Part shown: piece after piece, positions 10,677-21,532 of the stretch
Numbering within the stretch: the stretch's first letter is position 1
How the letters are laid out: each line of letters starts with the position of its first letter
Assembly (NCBI RefSeq): GCF_009377195.2
Contig: NZ_VJXX01000002.1
Location: forward strand, 248,001-312,000
Length of the DNA: 64,000 bases
Direction of reading: 5' to 3'
From: Arthrobacter bussei
GTDB taxonomy: Bacteria; Actinomycetota; Actinomycetes; Actinomycetales; Micrococcaceae
Notes under the pieces: generated by a model
Told to the model about the DNA's origin: nothing
The model's database searches: none
What the model saw: only the letters and a program-made list of their open reading frames with translations
Program-made: the position numbers and the translations under genes

Positions 10677-11657
10677 TCACTCGTCGAGCATGTCCGCGGT
10701 CACATTGGCGTCGGTCCCCGGGATGCCGATGTCCGAGGCCCTCTTGTCGGCCATCGCGAGGAGCCTCCGGATGCGGCCGGCGATGGCATCCTTCGTCATC
10801 GGAGGGTCCGCGAGGCGCCCCAGCTCGTCCAGGCTGGCCTGCTTGTGGGCCACCCTCAGCTCGCCGGCATAGCGCAGGTGCTCCGGGACCGTCTCACCGA
10901 GGATCTCGAGCGCGCGCTCCACGCGGGCACCGGCGGCGACGGCGGCCTGGGCGGAGCGGCGCAGGTTGGCGTCGTCGAAGTTCGCGAGGCGGTTCGCCGT
11001 GGCCCGCACCTCCTTGCGCATGCGCCGTTCCTCCCACACCATGAGGGCGTCGTGCGCGCCCATGCGGGTGAGGAGCGCGGCGATCGTGTCACCGTCCCGG
11101 ATGACGACACGGTCGACGCCGCGTACCTCGCGGGCCTTCGCGGCGATGTCGAGGCGGCGGGCGGCGCCGACCAGTGCGAGGGCGGACTCGGGGCCGGGGC
11201 AGGTGACCTCGAGCGACGACGAGCGCCCGGGCTCCGTCAGCGAGCCGTGGGCGAGGAAGGCACCGCGCCAGACCGCCTCGGCGTCCGCGGTCGAGCCGTT
11301 GACGACGGCGGAGGGCAGTCCCCGCACGGGGCGGCCGCGGGTGTCGAGGAGCCCGGTCTGCCGGGCGAGGGACTCGCCCTCGCGCACCACGCGCACCACG
11401 TAGCGGTTGCCTCGCTTGAGTCCGCCGCCCGTGACCACGATGATCTCGCTGTTGTGGCCGTATACCTCCGCGATCGCGGCACGGAGGCGCCGCGCGGTCG
11501 ACGCGAGATCCACCTCGGCCTCGATGACGATCCGGCCGGAGATGATGTGGAGTCCTCCGGCGAATCTCAGCAGCGCGGACACCTCGGCCTTGCGGACCGA
11601 GGACTTCTTGACGTCGAGGTGCGAGAGCTCCTCCTTGACGTCGGCGGTCAGGGCCAC
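10677..11657 (-). CDS. whiA: DNA-binding regulator WhiA
   Basis: WhiA controls sporulation-associated cell division in Streptomyces and affects division and chromosome functions in other Gram-positives. 326 aa; the N-terminal part is LAGLIDADG-like without nuclease function and the C-terminal part is a helix-turn-helix ([27 protein letters not shown] region). I chose GTG 11657 with AGGAG 7 nt upstream; [14 protein letters not shown] is the usual start. Last gene of rapZ-yvcK-whiA, 10 nt after yvcK. Confidence 0.94.
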   Translation of the reverse strand: MALTADVKEELSHLDVKKSSVRKAEVSALLRFAGGLHIISGRIVIEAEVDLASTARRLRAAIAEVYGHNSEIIVVTGGGLKRGNRYVVRVVREGESLARQTGLLDTRGRPVRGLPSAVVNGSTADAEAVWRGAFLAHGSLTEPGRSSSLEVTCPGPESALALVGAARRLDIAAKAREVRGVDRVVIRDGDTIAALLTRMGAHDALMVWEERRMRKEVRATANRLANFDDANLRRSAQAAVAAGARVERALEILGETVPEHLRYAGELRVAHKQASLDELGRLADPPMTKDAIAGRIRRLLAMADKRASDIGIPGTDANVTADMLDE

Positions 11658-11667
11658 AGATACACTC

Positions 11668-12693
11668 CTAGTTCTCCCCAAACATGTCGTTGTAGGACGT
11701 CGCCAGCCGCAACGGATCATGTACGGGCTTTCCGGTCGAAACTCCCACTGTACCGAAGACGGCGCGCCCGCCCATCCCGGCGACGGCCCGCTCGAACGCG
11801 GCATGGTCCCCTACCACGGCGGGGTCGACGAGGACGACGTCGACGGTGAATTCCGGGGCGTAGCGCGAGATCACGGTGAGGTGGTCGATGGCGCTCATGC
11901 CCTGCGTCTCCTTCGTGTCGTTGCTGAGGTTCATGGTGAGGCAGCGCCGGGCCGACGTGCGGCAGAGGGCGTCCCGCAACTCGGGGAGGAGCAGGTGGGG
12001 CAGCACCGAGGTGTACCAGGAGCCCGGCCCGAGCACCACCCAGTCGGCGAGTTCGATCGCCTCGAGAGCGTCCTGGCACGCGGGGGCCGACGCCGGGAGG
12101 AGCCGGACGTTGCTCACGTTGCCGGTCTCGGCCGCGACGGCGAGCTTCGCCTGGCCGGAGACGTTCGTGACGCGCAGGGCACCGTCCACCTCGCTGAGGA
12201 CGTCCCCCTCGATCGTCAGGGGGACGCTGGCCATCGGCAGCACGCGTCCGCGCGCCCCGAGGAGTGCCCCCGCCCATTGAAGGCCTGCCACAGGATCACC
12301 GAGGAGCTCCCAGAGCGTGACGATCAGCAGATTTCCCATGGCGTGGTGGTCGAGCGACCCCTCGACGCCGGGACGGGACGTGAACCGGTGCTGCATGACG
12401 TCGCGCCACGTGCGGCCCCAGTCGGTGTCGTCGCACAGGGCCGCCAGGGCCATGCGGAGATCCCCCGGCGGCAGCACTCCCAGTTCGTGGCGGAGGCGCC
12501 CGGAGGACCCGCCGTCGTCCGCCACCGTCACCACGGCGGTCAGTTCCTGCGTCAGGAGGCGCAGCGCCGAGAGGGAGGCGGACAGGCCGTGTCCACCGCC
12601 GAGGGCGACGACGGACGGCCCGGGTCCCTGCCCCTCACCGCCCTGGCGTGCCGCCGGCGGGATGAGGGGCAACGGGCCCGAGAACAGCGCCAC
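11668..12693 (-). CDS. yvcK: YvcK/CofD-like protein (putative gluconeogenesis factor)
   Basis: YvcK-type proteins bind UDP-sugars and affect carbon metabolism and cell-envelope synthesis in Bacillus and mycobacteria (family knowledge). 341 aa, with the nucleotide-binding loop [20 protein letters not shown] and [13 protein letters not shown], then [13 protein letters not shown]. The GTG start overlaps the rapZ stop by 1 nt (TAGTG), indicating translational coupling. Constant neighbour of rapZ and whiA. Confidence 0.92.
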   Translation of the reverse strand: MALFSGPLPLIPPAARQGGEGQGPGPSVVALGGGHGLSASLSALRLLTQELTAVVTVADDGGSSGRLRHELGVLPPGDLRMALAALCDDTDWGRTWRDVMQHRFTSRPGVEGSLDHHAMGNLLIVTLWELLGDPVAGLQWAGALLGARGRVLPMASVPLTIEGDVLSEVDGALRVTNVSGQAKLAVAAETGNVSNVRLLPASAPACQDALEAIELADWVVLGPGSWYTSVLPHLLLPELRDALCRTSARRCLTMNLSNDTKETQGMSAIDHLTVISRYAPEFTVDVVLVDPAVVGDHAAFERAVAGMGGRAVFGTVGVSTGKPVHDPLRLATSYNDMFGEN

Positions 12694-13592
12694 TACTCAC
12701 GCCCGAGGTCGCGGTGGTGGGCCGTGACCTGCACTCCGGGCAGCTGCGCCAGGCGCTGCGCGATCTCCTCGGTCACCGCGACGGAACGGTGCTTCCCGCC
12801 CGTGCAGCCGACGGCGATGGTCGCGTAGTGCTTGTTCTCCCGGCGGTAGCCGTCGAGGACGGGGACGAGGGCGTGCACGTAGCGGTCGATGAAGTCGCCG
12901 GCCCCCTGCGCCCCGAGGACGTAGTCGCGGACCGGCGCATCCAGCCCGGTCTGCGGGCGGAGGACCGGCACCCAGTGCGGGTTCGGGATGAAGCGCACGT
13001 CGGCGACGTAGTTGGCGTCCACCGGCAGTCCGTACTTGAAGCCGAAGCTCATCACGTTGAGGCGGAGGACGATCGGGCCCGACTCCGAGAACAGCTCGGT
13101 GACGCTGGTTGCCAGCGCGTGGACGTTGAGCTCGGTCGTGTCGATCACGATGTCCGAGGAGTGCTTGAGCTCCTTCAGGACCTCGCGCTCGGCGGCGATG
13201 CCGTCGAGGATGCGTCCGTCCCCCTGCAGCGGGTGCGGACGGCGCCCCTGCTCGAACCGGCGGACCAGCACGGCGTCGTCGGCGTCGAGGAACAGCACGC
13301 GGTAGTTGACGCCCGCTGCTCGCAGGGCCGCCAGCGAGGCGCGGATGTCGTTGAAGAGTTCCTTGCCGCGCACGTCGATCACGACGGCCAGCTTCGGGAT
13401 GGACTGGGGCGTCCTGGCCACGAGTTCCGTCAGCGTGGACAGCATCTGCGGTGGGAGGTTCTCCACGACGTACCAGCCGTGGTCCTCGAGCGCATTGGCC
13501 GCCGTGCTGCGGCCGGCGCCCGACATGCCGGTCACCACCAGCAGCTCGGACTCGGTGGGTTTGACCGGAGTCAGGCTCGTGGCCTCAGTCAT
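12693..13592 (-). CDS. rapZ: RNase adapter/nucleotide-binding protein RapZ
   Basis: P-loop protein of the YvcJ/RapZ family; in E. coli it presents the sRNA GlmZ to RNase E, and its actinobacterial role is not settled. 299 aa with Walker [11 protein letters not shown] at about residues 22-31, the VVIDVRG and LFLDADD segments, and the C-terminal [10 protein letters not shown] motif that defines the family. It follows uvrC by 120 nt and is coupled to yvcK. Confidence 0.92.
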   Translation of the reverse strand: MTEATSLTPVKPTESELLVVTGMSGAGRSTAANALEDHGWYVVENLPPQMLSTLTELVARTPQSIPKLAVVIDVRGKELFNDIRASLAALRAAGVNYRVLFLDADDAVLVRRFEQGRRPHPLQGDGRILDGIAAEREVLKELKHSSDIVIDTTELNVHALATSVTELFSESGPIVLRLNVMSFGFKYGLPVDANYVADVRFIPNPHWVPVLRPQTGLDAPVRDYVLGAQGAGDFIDRYVHALVPVLDGYRRENKHYATIAVGCTGGKHRSVAVTEEIAQRLAQLPGVQVTAHHRDLGRE

Positions 13593-13712
13593 CGTGGTGC
13601 ATCCGTTCCGGATCGACGGGGGCCCGGTCCCGCTGGATGCCCCGATGTGTGCGGTCTGTGTGATCAGCTCATGATCGGTGCGGCCTTCGAACCCACCGCG
13701 CCTTCAGCCTAG

Positions 13713-15761
13713 CTAATCTTCGATGATCTCGCCCGTGGCCATGTTCACGGCCGGGGCGGGAGCATGGTCGGGCTCGACGGCGAGCGAGCTGCGGACGGTC
13801 TCGGCGAGTGCGGGCCCGATGCCGGGCACTGCGAGGAGCTCGTCGACGGACGCCGCGCGGATCTTCTTGACCGAGCCGAAGTGCTTGAGCAGGGACTTCC
13901 GCTTCGCGGGCCCGAGCCCGGGGACCTCGTCGAGGGCGGAGGCCGTCATCGACTTCCCCCGTTTCTGGCGGTGGAAGGTGATCGCGAAGCGGTGCGCCTC
14001 GTCCCGGATGCGCTGCAGCATGAACAGTCCCTCGGATGCGCGGGGCAGGATCACGGGGAACTCGCTGTCCTGCACCCACACCTCCTCGAGGCGCTTGGCG
14101 AGCCCGACGACGTAGACGTCGTCGATCCCCAGGTCCTCCAGCGCACGCGCCGCTGCGGCCACCTGCGGCGGGCCACCGTCCACGACCACGAGACTCGGGG
14201 GGTAGGCGAACCGGTTCCGGGTGACCGCCGTCGTCGTGTCCCGCATCGGCTCGCCCGCCCCGTCGACCTCCGGATGGTCGAGGACCGAACCGGCGTCGTC
14301 CACGGGGTCGGTCTCCGGATCCGGCAGGTCCGCGGCGGCGTCGCGCTGCTCGCCCGCCTTGCCGGCCAGGTAATTGCGGAAGCGGCGGTGGATGACGTCG
14401 TACATCGACGCGGTGTCGTCCCGCGCCGCGTCGCCCGTGATGGAGAACTTCCTGTACTCGGACTTGCGGGGCAGGCCGTCCTCGACCACGACCATCGAGG
14501 CCACGACGTTGGTGCCCTGGACGTGGGAGATGTCGAAGCATTCGATGCGCATGAGCGGCTGGGGCAGGTCCAGGGCCTCCTGCAGTTCCTGCAGGGCGGC
14601 GGAGCGCGTGGTGATGTCACCCGCTCGGCGGCTCTTGTGGAGGCGCAGCGCATCCGCGGCATTCTGCTCCACGGTGCCCATGAGGGTCGCCTTGTCCCCG
14701 CGCTGCGGCACACGGATGTCGACGCGTCCGCCGCGCAGTCCGCGCAGCCACTCGAGCATCTGCTCGCCGTTGCTCGGGAGCACGGGCACGAGCACCTCCC
14801 GCGGGATCTCCTCGTTGCTGCTGCTGCCCTCGCCGTAGACCTGCTGCAGCAGGTGCTCCACGAGGTCGGCCGTGTCCATGTCCTCGACCTTCTCGACGAC
14901 CCAGCCGCGCTGGCCCCGGATGCGGCCGCCGCGCACGTGGAAGACCTGCGCGGCGGCCTCGAGCTCGTCCTCCCTCAGGGCGAAGATGTCGGCATCGGTG
15001 TCCTCGGAGAGGACCACGGTGTTGCGCTCGAACACCCGCCGGAGCGCCGCGATGTCGTCCCGCAGGCGTGCCGCGGCCTCGAAGTCGAGCTCGGCGACAG
15101 CCTCGCCCATCTTCCGTTCCAGGCTCGAGATGAACTTCTTGGAGTCCCCCGCCATGAAGTCGCAGAAGTCGCGGGCCAGCGCGCGATGGTCGTCGGGGCT
15201 GATGCGTCCGACGCACGGCGCCGAGCACTTGTCGATGTAGCCGAGGAGGCAGGGCCTGCCGCTCCGCTCCGCGCGCTTGAAGACGCCGCTGCTGCAGGTC
15301 CGCACCGGGAAGACCCGGATCATCGTGTCCACCGTCTCGCGGATGGCCTTGGCGGGGTAGAACGGCCCGAAGTAGCGCGTGTCCTTCCTCTTGTCACCGC
15401 GCATCACCTGCACGCGGGGGTACTTCTCCCCCATCGTGACGGCCAGGTAGGGATAGGACTTGTCGTCGCGGAACATGATGTTGAAGCGCGGATCGAACTC
15501 CTTGATCCAGGTGTACTCGAGCTGCAGGGCCTCGAGTTCACTGCCGACCACGGTCCACTCCACGCTGGCAGCGGTGAACACCATGGAGCGCGTCTTCGGC
15601 AGCAAGCCCTGGGGGTTCGCGAAATAGGAGTTCAGGCGGGAGCGGAGGTTCTTGGCCTTGCCGACGTAAATGACCCGGCCGTGCTCGTCGCGGAAGCGGT
15701 AGACCCCGGGATCGAGCGGGATCTCGCCGGTCTTCGGACGGTAGGTCACTGGGTTTGCCAC
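13713..15761 (-). CDS. uvrC: Excinuclease ABC subunit C
   Basis: Makes both incisions in nucleotide excision repair after UvrA/UvrB damage recognition. 682 aa: GIY-YIG domain near the N-terminus ([26 protein letters not shown] split over residues ~18-43), UVR domain ([21 protein letters not shown]), RNase H-like domain ([32 protein letters not shown]) and a C-terminal helix-hairpin-helix ([19 protein letters not shown]). I chose GTG 15761, whose product starts [15 protein letters not shown]. uvrA and uvrB are also in this window but in separate transcription units. Confidence 0.96.
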   Translation of the reverse strand: MANPVTYRPKTGEIPLDPGVYRFRDEHGRVIYVGKAKNLRSRLNSYFANPQGLLPKTRSMVFTAASVEWTVVGSELEALQLEYTWIKEFDPRFNIMFRDDKSYPYLAVTMGEKYPRVQVMRGDKRKDTRYFGPFYPAKAIRETVDTMIRVFPVRTCSSGVFKRAERSGRPCLLGYIDKCSAPCVGRISPDDHRALARDFCDFMAGDSKKFISSLERKMGEAVAELDFEAAARLRDDIAALRRVFERNTVVLSEDTDADIFALREDELEAAAQVFHVRGGRIRGQRGWVVEKVEDMDTADLVEHLLQQVYGEGSSSNEEIPREVLVPVLPSNGEQMLEWLRGLRGGRVDIRVPQRGDKATLMGTVEQNAADALRLHKSRRAGDITTRSAALQELQEALDLPQPLMRIECFDISHVQGTNVVASMVVVEDGLPRKSEYRKFSITGDAARDDTASMYDVIHRRFRNYLAGKAGEQRDAAADLPDPETDPVDDAGSVLDHPEVDGAGEPMRDTTTAVTRNRFAYPPSLVVVDGGPPQVAAAARALEDLGIDDVYVVGLAKRLEEVWVQDSEFPVILPRASEGLFMLQRIRDEAHRFAITFHRQKRGKSMTASALDEVPGLGPAKRKSLLKHFGSVKKIRAASVDELLAVPGIGPALAETVRSSLAVEPDHAPAPAVNMATGEIIED

Positions 15762-15865
15762 GCCATCAATCCTAGGGCTGCGCGGTGACACGCCCCGACC
15801 GTACGGGCCCCCGTCCGCTGACGGCTGCACCACCGACCGGCCCGGCGCCGGCAGGGATGCGGGAC

Positions 15866-16534
15866 CTACTCCGCCGGCGGGCTCTGGTTGTAGTGGCCCA
15901 CGCGTTCCTGGCCGCTCAGCGCCGCGATGCTGTCCATGATCGTGTCCGTCGCGTTCCGCCGGGCCGGCAGCGGATGGCCCGGACCCGTCCGGGCGAAGAC
16001 GAGGGGCTCACCGATCCGCAGCGTGAAGTGCTGGGGCCGGACGCCCCGCCGCCCCGCCGGCTGCAGGGCGTCGGTCCCGATGAGGCCAACGGGCACCACG
16101 GGTGCGCCCGTCGTGAGGGCCAGCCACCCGACGCCGGTCCGCCCCCGGTACAGCCGGCCGTCCCGCGACCGGGTGCCCTCGGGGTAGATGCCGACACCGT
16201 CGCCCTGCTCCAGCAGGTCCAGGAGCGTCTTCAGTGCGGCGACGCTCGCGGCCTGCTGGCCCCGCTCGACCGGGATGGACCCGACGCCCTCGAAGAACGA
16301 CCTCATGAGCGAGCCCCTGATCCCGGTGCCGGTGAAGTACTCGGCCTTGGCGAAGAACGCGACGGGCCGCGGCATGAGCGCCTGGACGAGGACGCTGTCG
16401 AGGAAGGACAGGTGGTTGGGCGCCACGATGAACGGACCGGTCTTCGGCACGTGGTGCAGGCCCTCGACCGTGGGACGGCACAGACCGGCGATCAGGCCCC
16501 GCGTGGTGCTGCGCGTCAGGTCATAGACCCCCAC
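15866..16534 (-). CDS. 1-Acyl-sn-glycerol-3-phosphate acyltransferase family protein
   Basis: Likely acylates lysophosphatidate (or a related lysophospholipid) at the membrane. 222 aa with the family's acyltransferase blocks: the HX4D motif in PNHLSFLDS, the arginine block [13 protein letters not shown], and [11 protein letters not shown] chose GTG 16534 with GGAGG 6 nt upstream; [14 protein letters not shown] precedes the conserved core. It overlaps the end of the HAD gene by 14 nt, so the two are probably co-transcribed. The exact acyl acceptor is not known. Confidence 0.88.
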   Translation of the reverse strand: MGVYDLTRSTTRGLIAGLCRPTVEGLHHVPKTGPFIVAPNHLSFLDSVLVQALMPRPVAFFAKAEYFTGTGIRGSLMRSFFEGVGSIPVERGQQAASVAALKTLLDLLEQGDGVGIYPEGTRSRDGRLYRGRTGVGWLALTTGAPVVPVGLIGTDALQPAGRRGVRPQHFTLRIGEPLVFARTGPGHPLPARRNATDTIMDSIAALSGQERVGHYNQSPPAE

Positions 16535-17186
16535 GGAGCACCTCCAGCAACTCGTCGGCCGTGTGCACGACGGCGGCCGCCCCGGCCTCCTCGAGCTCGC
16601 CGGGCGCGGCGAAGCCCCACGCGACGCCGACGCCGGGGAGGCCATTGGCACGGGCCCCCTCGACGTCGTGCCGCCGATCCCCGACCATCACGGCACGCCG
16701 AGCCACGGCAGGGTGGGTGTCGAGTGCGGCCCGGATGATGGAGGTCTTGCCCGTGGCCGCCAGGCGCTCGTCCCGCGGGGATCCGTGCACCGACGCGAAG
16801 AGGGACCGCAGGCCCTGGGTCTCGAGCAGTTCCTCCGCCAGCCATTCAGGCTTCTGCGTCGCCACGGCGACGACCGCCCCGGCCTCCGCGAGTATCTCGA
16901 CGCCCCGCGCCACTCCCGGGTAGGGACGGCTCTGCTGCATGCCGGTCGACCGGTAGCCGGCCCGGTAGGTCGTTATGACGGCACCGATCAGCGGCGCCGG
17001 GACCCCGGCGATGACGCCGAGCGAGTGGAGGAGCGGCGGGCCGACCATGGCCTGCAGGGCGTCCTGGTCGGGGACGGCGAGGCCGTGGGCACGCAGGGCC
17101 TCGCTGATCCCGCCGGTAATGGCGCCGGCCGGGTCGACGAGGGTGCCGTCGAGGTCGAAGAGGATCAGCGAATACGGAGGAGGCAC
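16521..17186 (-). CDS. HAD-superfamily hydrolase (phosphoglycolate phosphatase-like)
   Basis: Probable small-molecule phosphatase. 221 aa with HAD motif I LILFDLDGTLVD (nucleophile Asp11, acid Asp13), motif II region VAVATQKPEW, motif III Lys in GKTSIIR and motif IV MVGDRRHDVEGA. The substrate is unknown. I chose GTG 17186; in-frame ATG 17225/17222 codons exist further upstream but fall inside a palindrome and add a non-conserved stretch. Upstream of and overlapping the acyltransferase gene. Confidence 0.85.
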   Translation of the reverse strand: MPPPYSLILFDLDGTLVDPAGAITGGISEALRAHGLAVPDQDALQAMVGPPLLHSLGVIAGVPAPLIGAVITTYRAGYRSTGMQQSRPYPGVARGVEILAEAGAVVAVATQKPEWLAEELLETQGLRSLFASVHGSPRDERLAATGKTSIIRAALDTHPAVARRAVMVGDRRHDVEGARANGLPGVGVAWGFAAPGELEEAGAAAVVHTADELLEVLRGGL

Positions 17187-17211
17187 CGGGCAAGCTTGCC
17201 ATAGTCCCCGG

Positions 17212-17234
17212 GCGGCATGCATCATGCATGCCGC
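17212..17234. repeat. Perfect 11-bp-arm palindrome between uvrA and the HAD gene
   Basis: Arms 17212-17222 and 17224-17234 around a single central base; the core is GCATGCATCATGCATGC. As DNA it is a good operator candidate for the HAD-plsC unit; as RNA it could be part of the uvrA 3' end. It has no T tract. Confidence 0.5.
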
Positions 17235-17263
17235 GCCGGGAATATCCGCGGGAGCGGGGTGGG

Positions 17264-20176
<2,913 letters not shown>

Positions 20177-20182
20177 CCGTCA

Positions 20183-20188
20183 ACTGTA
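20183..20188 (-). promoter_or_regulatory. Leaderless promoter of uvrA (-10 TACAGT)
   Basis: TACAGT followed by the 6-nt spacer TGACGG and then the GTG start of uvrA (20176). With a transcription start about 7 nt past the -10, the mRNA would begin at the start codon. No Shine-Dalgarno sequence is visible. Confidence 0.7.
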
Positions 20189-20201
20189 GGGGAAAAGGCG
20201 T

Positions 20202-20217
20202 TCGAAGACATATTCGA
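20202..20217. promoter_or_regulatory. LexA (SOS) box upstream of uvrA
   Basis: TCGAAG-ACAT-ATTCGA matches the actinobacterial/Gram-positive SOS consensus TCGAAC-N4-GTTCGA at all outer positions (TCGAA and TTCGA), differing only at the two innermost bases. It covers about -26 to -41 from the predicted uvrA start, where bound LexA would block RNA polymerase. Confidence 0.75.
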
Positions 20218-20261
20218 ATCGGACATCCCCCGCCCTGATACTGCGCGTGCAGCGGACCCGT

Positions 20262-20639
20262 TCACGCTCGGCGCAATGCGGCCCTGATGATCGCCACCGC
20301 GTCGGCCTCGGAGAGGCCCACCGAGCGGACCGTCCCCGCGAATTCCTCGGCGGCAGCACCCACCTTCTGCCGAGCGTCGTCGCTCCCTGCCGCGATGACG
20401 GTGCCTGCCCTGCCGCGCGTCTCCACGACACCTGCCTGGTCGAGTTCGCGGTAGGCCCGGGCCACCGTGTTGGCCGCGACGCCGAGGTGGGTGGCGAGCG
20501 CGCGGACGGGTGGCAGGCGGGTCCCGACGGCGGCTCGGCCGGAGTTGGCCGCGGCCATGACGGCGTGCCTGACCTGCTCGAAAGGCGGGACCGCACTCGT
20601 CGGATCCAGCCTCAGCCATCGGGGGATGTCCTGCTCCAT
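20262..20639 (-). CDS. GntR-family transcriptional regulator (YtrA-like, short)
   Basis: 125 aa, little more than the winged-helix domain: PPFEQVRHAVMAAANSG, GTRLPPVRALATHLGVAANTVARAYRELDQAGVVETRGRAGTVI is the classic GntR DNA-binding region (split here across residues ~18-75). There is no ligand-binding domain, only a short C-terminal helical tail, as in the YtrA subgroup. ATG 20639 has GGAAGGA about 5 nt upstream; a -10-like TAGGGT (20686-20691, minus) gives a leader of about 40 nt. It is divergent from the metallo-hydrolase gene and upstream of uvrA; its target is unknown. Confidence 0.88.
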   Translation of the reverse strand: MEQDIPRWLRLDPTSAVPPFEQVRHAVMAAANSGRAAVGTRLPPVRALATHLGVAANTVARAYRELDQAGVVETRGRAGTVIAAGSDDARQKVGAAAEEFAGTVRSVGLSEADAVAIIRAALRRA

Positions 20640-20774
20640 GCGTGTCCTTCCGTGGAGGCCGGCAACGGGTGGGCCTGGTACCTGCACCCTATCTCCGGCA
20701 GCGGGGGCGCCCGCGTGTCCCGGACCCCTGAACCACCGGTCCGTGTGCGTCCTGCGGGCTCCCGCTCCCCTGCC

Positions 20775-20780
20775 TACACT
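20775..20780 (+). promoter_or_regulatory. Leaderless promoter of the metallo-hydrolase gene (-10 TACACT)
   Basis: TACACT, then 6 nt (GAACCC), then ATG 20787. No ribosome-binding site is visible between them. The -35 region is not recognisable. Confidence 0.6.
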
Positions 20781-20786
20781 GAACCC

Positions 20787-21425
20787 ATGCACCAGCTCAG
20801 CGAAGTGACCATCCGTTCGATCGCCGTCTCCGAGATGGACAACAACGTGTACCTGCTCACCTCCCGGTCCTCGGGTGCGCAGGTCCTGATCGACGCGGCG
20901 GACGACGCACCGGCGATCCTCGCCCTGCTGGCGGATGCACAGGAGGACACGGATGCCGAGGCCCGCGTGGCCCTCATCATCACCACCCACGCGCACTGGG
21001 ACCACGTCCGGGCGCTGGCCGAGGTGAAGGAGGCGACCCACGCCAGGACGGCGGCGGGCGCGGACGACGTCGCGGACATCGCCGTTCCCACCGATGTCGC
21101 CCTGCAGCACCACGACGTCGGGTCCTTCGAGGGCTTCGAGCTGGAGGCGATCCACCTGCGCGGGCACACACCGGGGTCCGTCGCGCTGCTGTACCGCGAC
21201 CCGCACGGTCCCGCCCATCTGTTCACGGGCGACTCGCTGTTCCCGGGGGGCGTGGGCAACACCCAGGGCGATCCCGACCGCTTCGCGTCCCTGATCGAGG
21301 ACGTCGGGACGCGGATCTTCGACTACCTGCCCGACGACACCCTCGTGCATCCCGGGCACGGCGCGGGCACCACGCTCGGGGCGGAGCGCGGCTCGCTCAC
21401 GGAATGGAAGCAGCGCGGCTGGTGA
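20787..21425 (+). CDS. Metallo-beta-lactamase-fold hydrolase (glyoxalase II-like)
   Basis: 212 aa with the zinc-binding motif TTHAHWDHV (HxHxDH), the further ligand His in LRGHTPGS, Asp in FTGDSLFPGG and His in VHPGHG. This arrangement is that of glyoxalase II-like hydrolases, but the substrate cannot be named. It is probably leaderless, and it is divergent from the GntR gene 147 nt away, which might control it (inference from position only). Confidence 0.88.
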   Translation: MHQLSEVTIRSIAVSEMDNNVYLLTSRSSGAQVLIDAADDAPAILALLADAQEDTDAEARVALIITTHAHWDHVRALAEVKEATHARTAAGADDVADIAVPTDVALQHHDVGSFEGFELEAIHLRGHTPGSVALLYRDPHGPAHLFTGDSLFPGGVGNTQGDPDRFASLIEDVGTRIFDYLPDDTLVHPGHGAGTTLGAERGSLTEWKQRGW

Positions 21426-21517
21426 CCAACGGGTCCCCTGAAGGACCGCGCCGTTCCGGCCGGCGGAGGGTTAGGAGCTCGGTGAGCCCACCGGCCCCCG
21501 GCGTGAGTGGCCACCGG

Positions 21518-21523
21518 TAGGCT
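21518..21523 (+). promoter_or_regulatory. Leaderless promoter of the DUF3516 helicase gene (-10 TAGGCT)
   Basis: TAGGCT followed by 9 nt and ATG 21533; no Shine-Dalgarno sequence in the spacer. The spacer is the longest of the leaderless set in this window. Confidence 0.55.
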
Positions 21524-21532
21524 GGACACACC

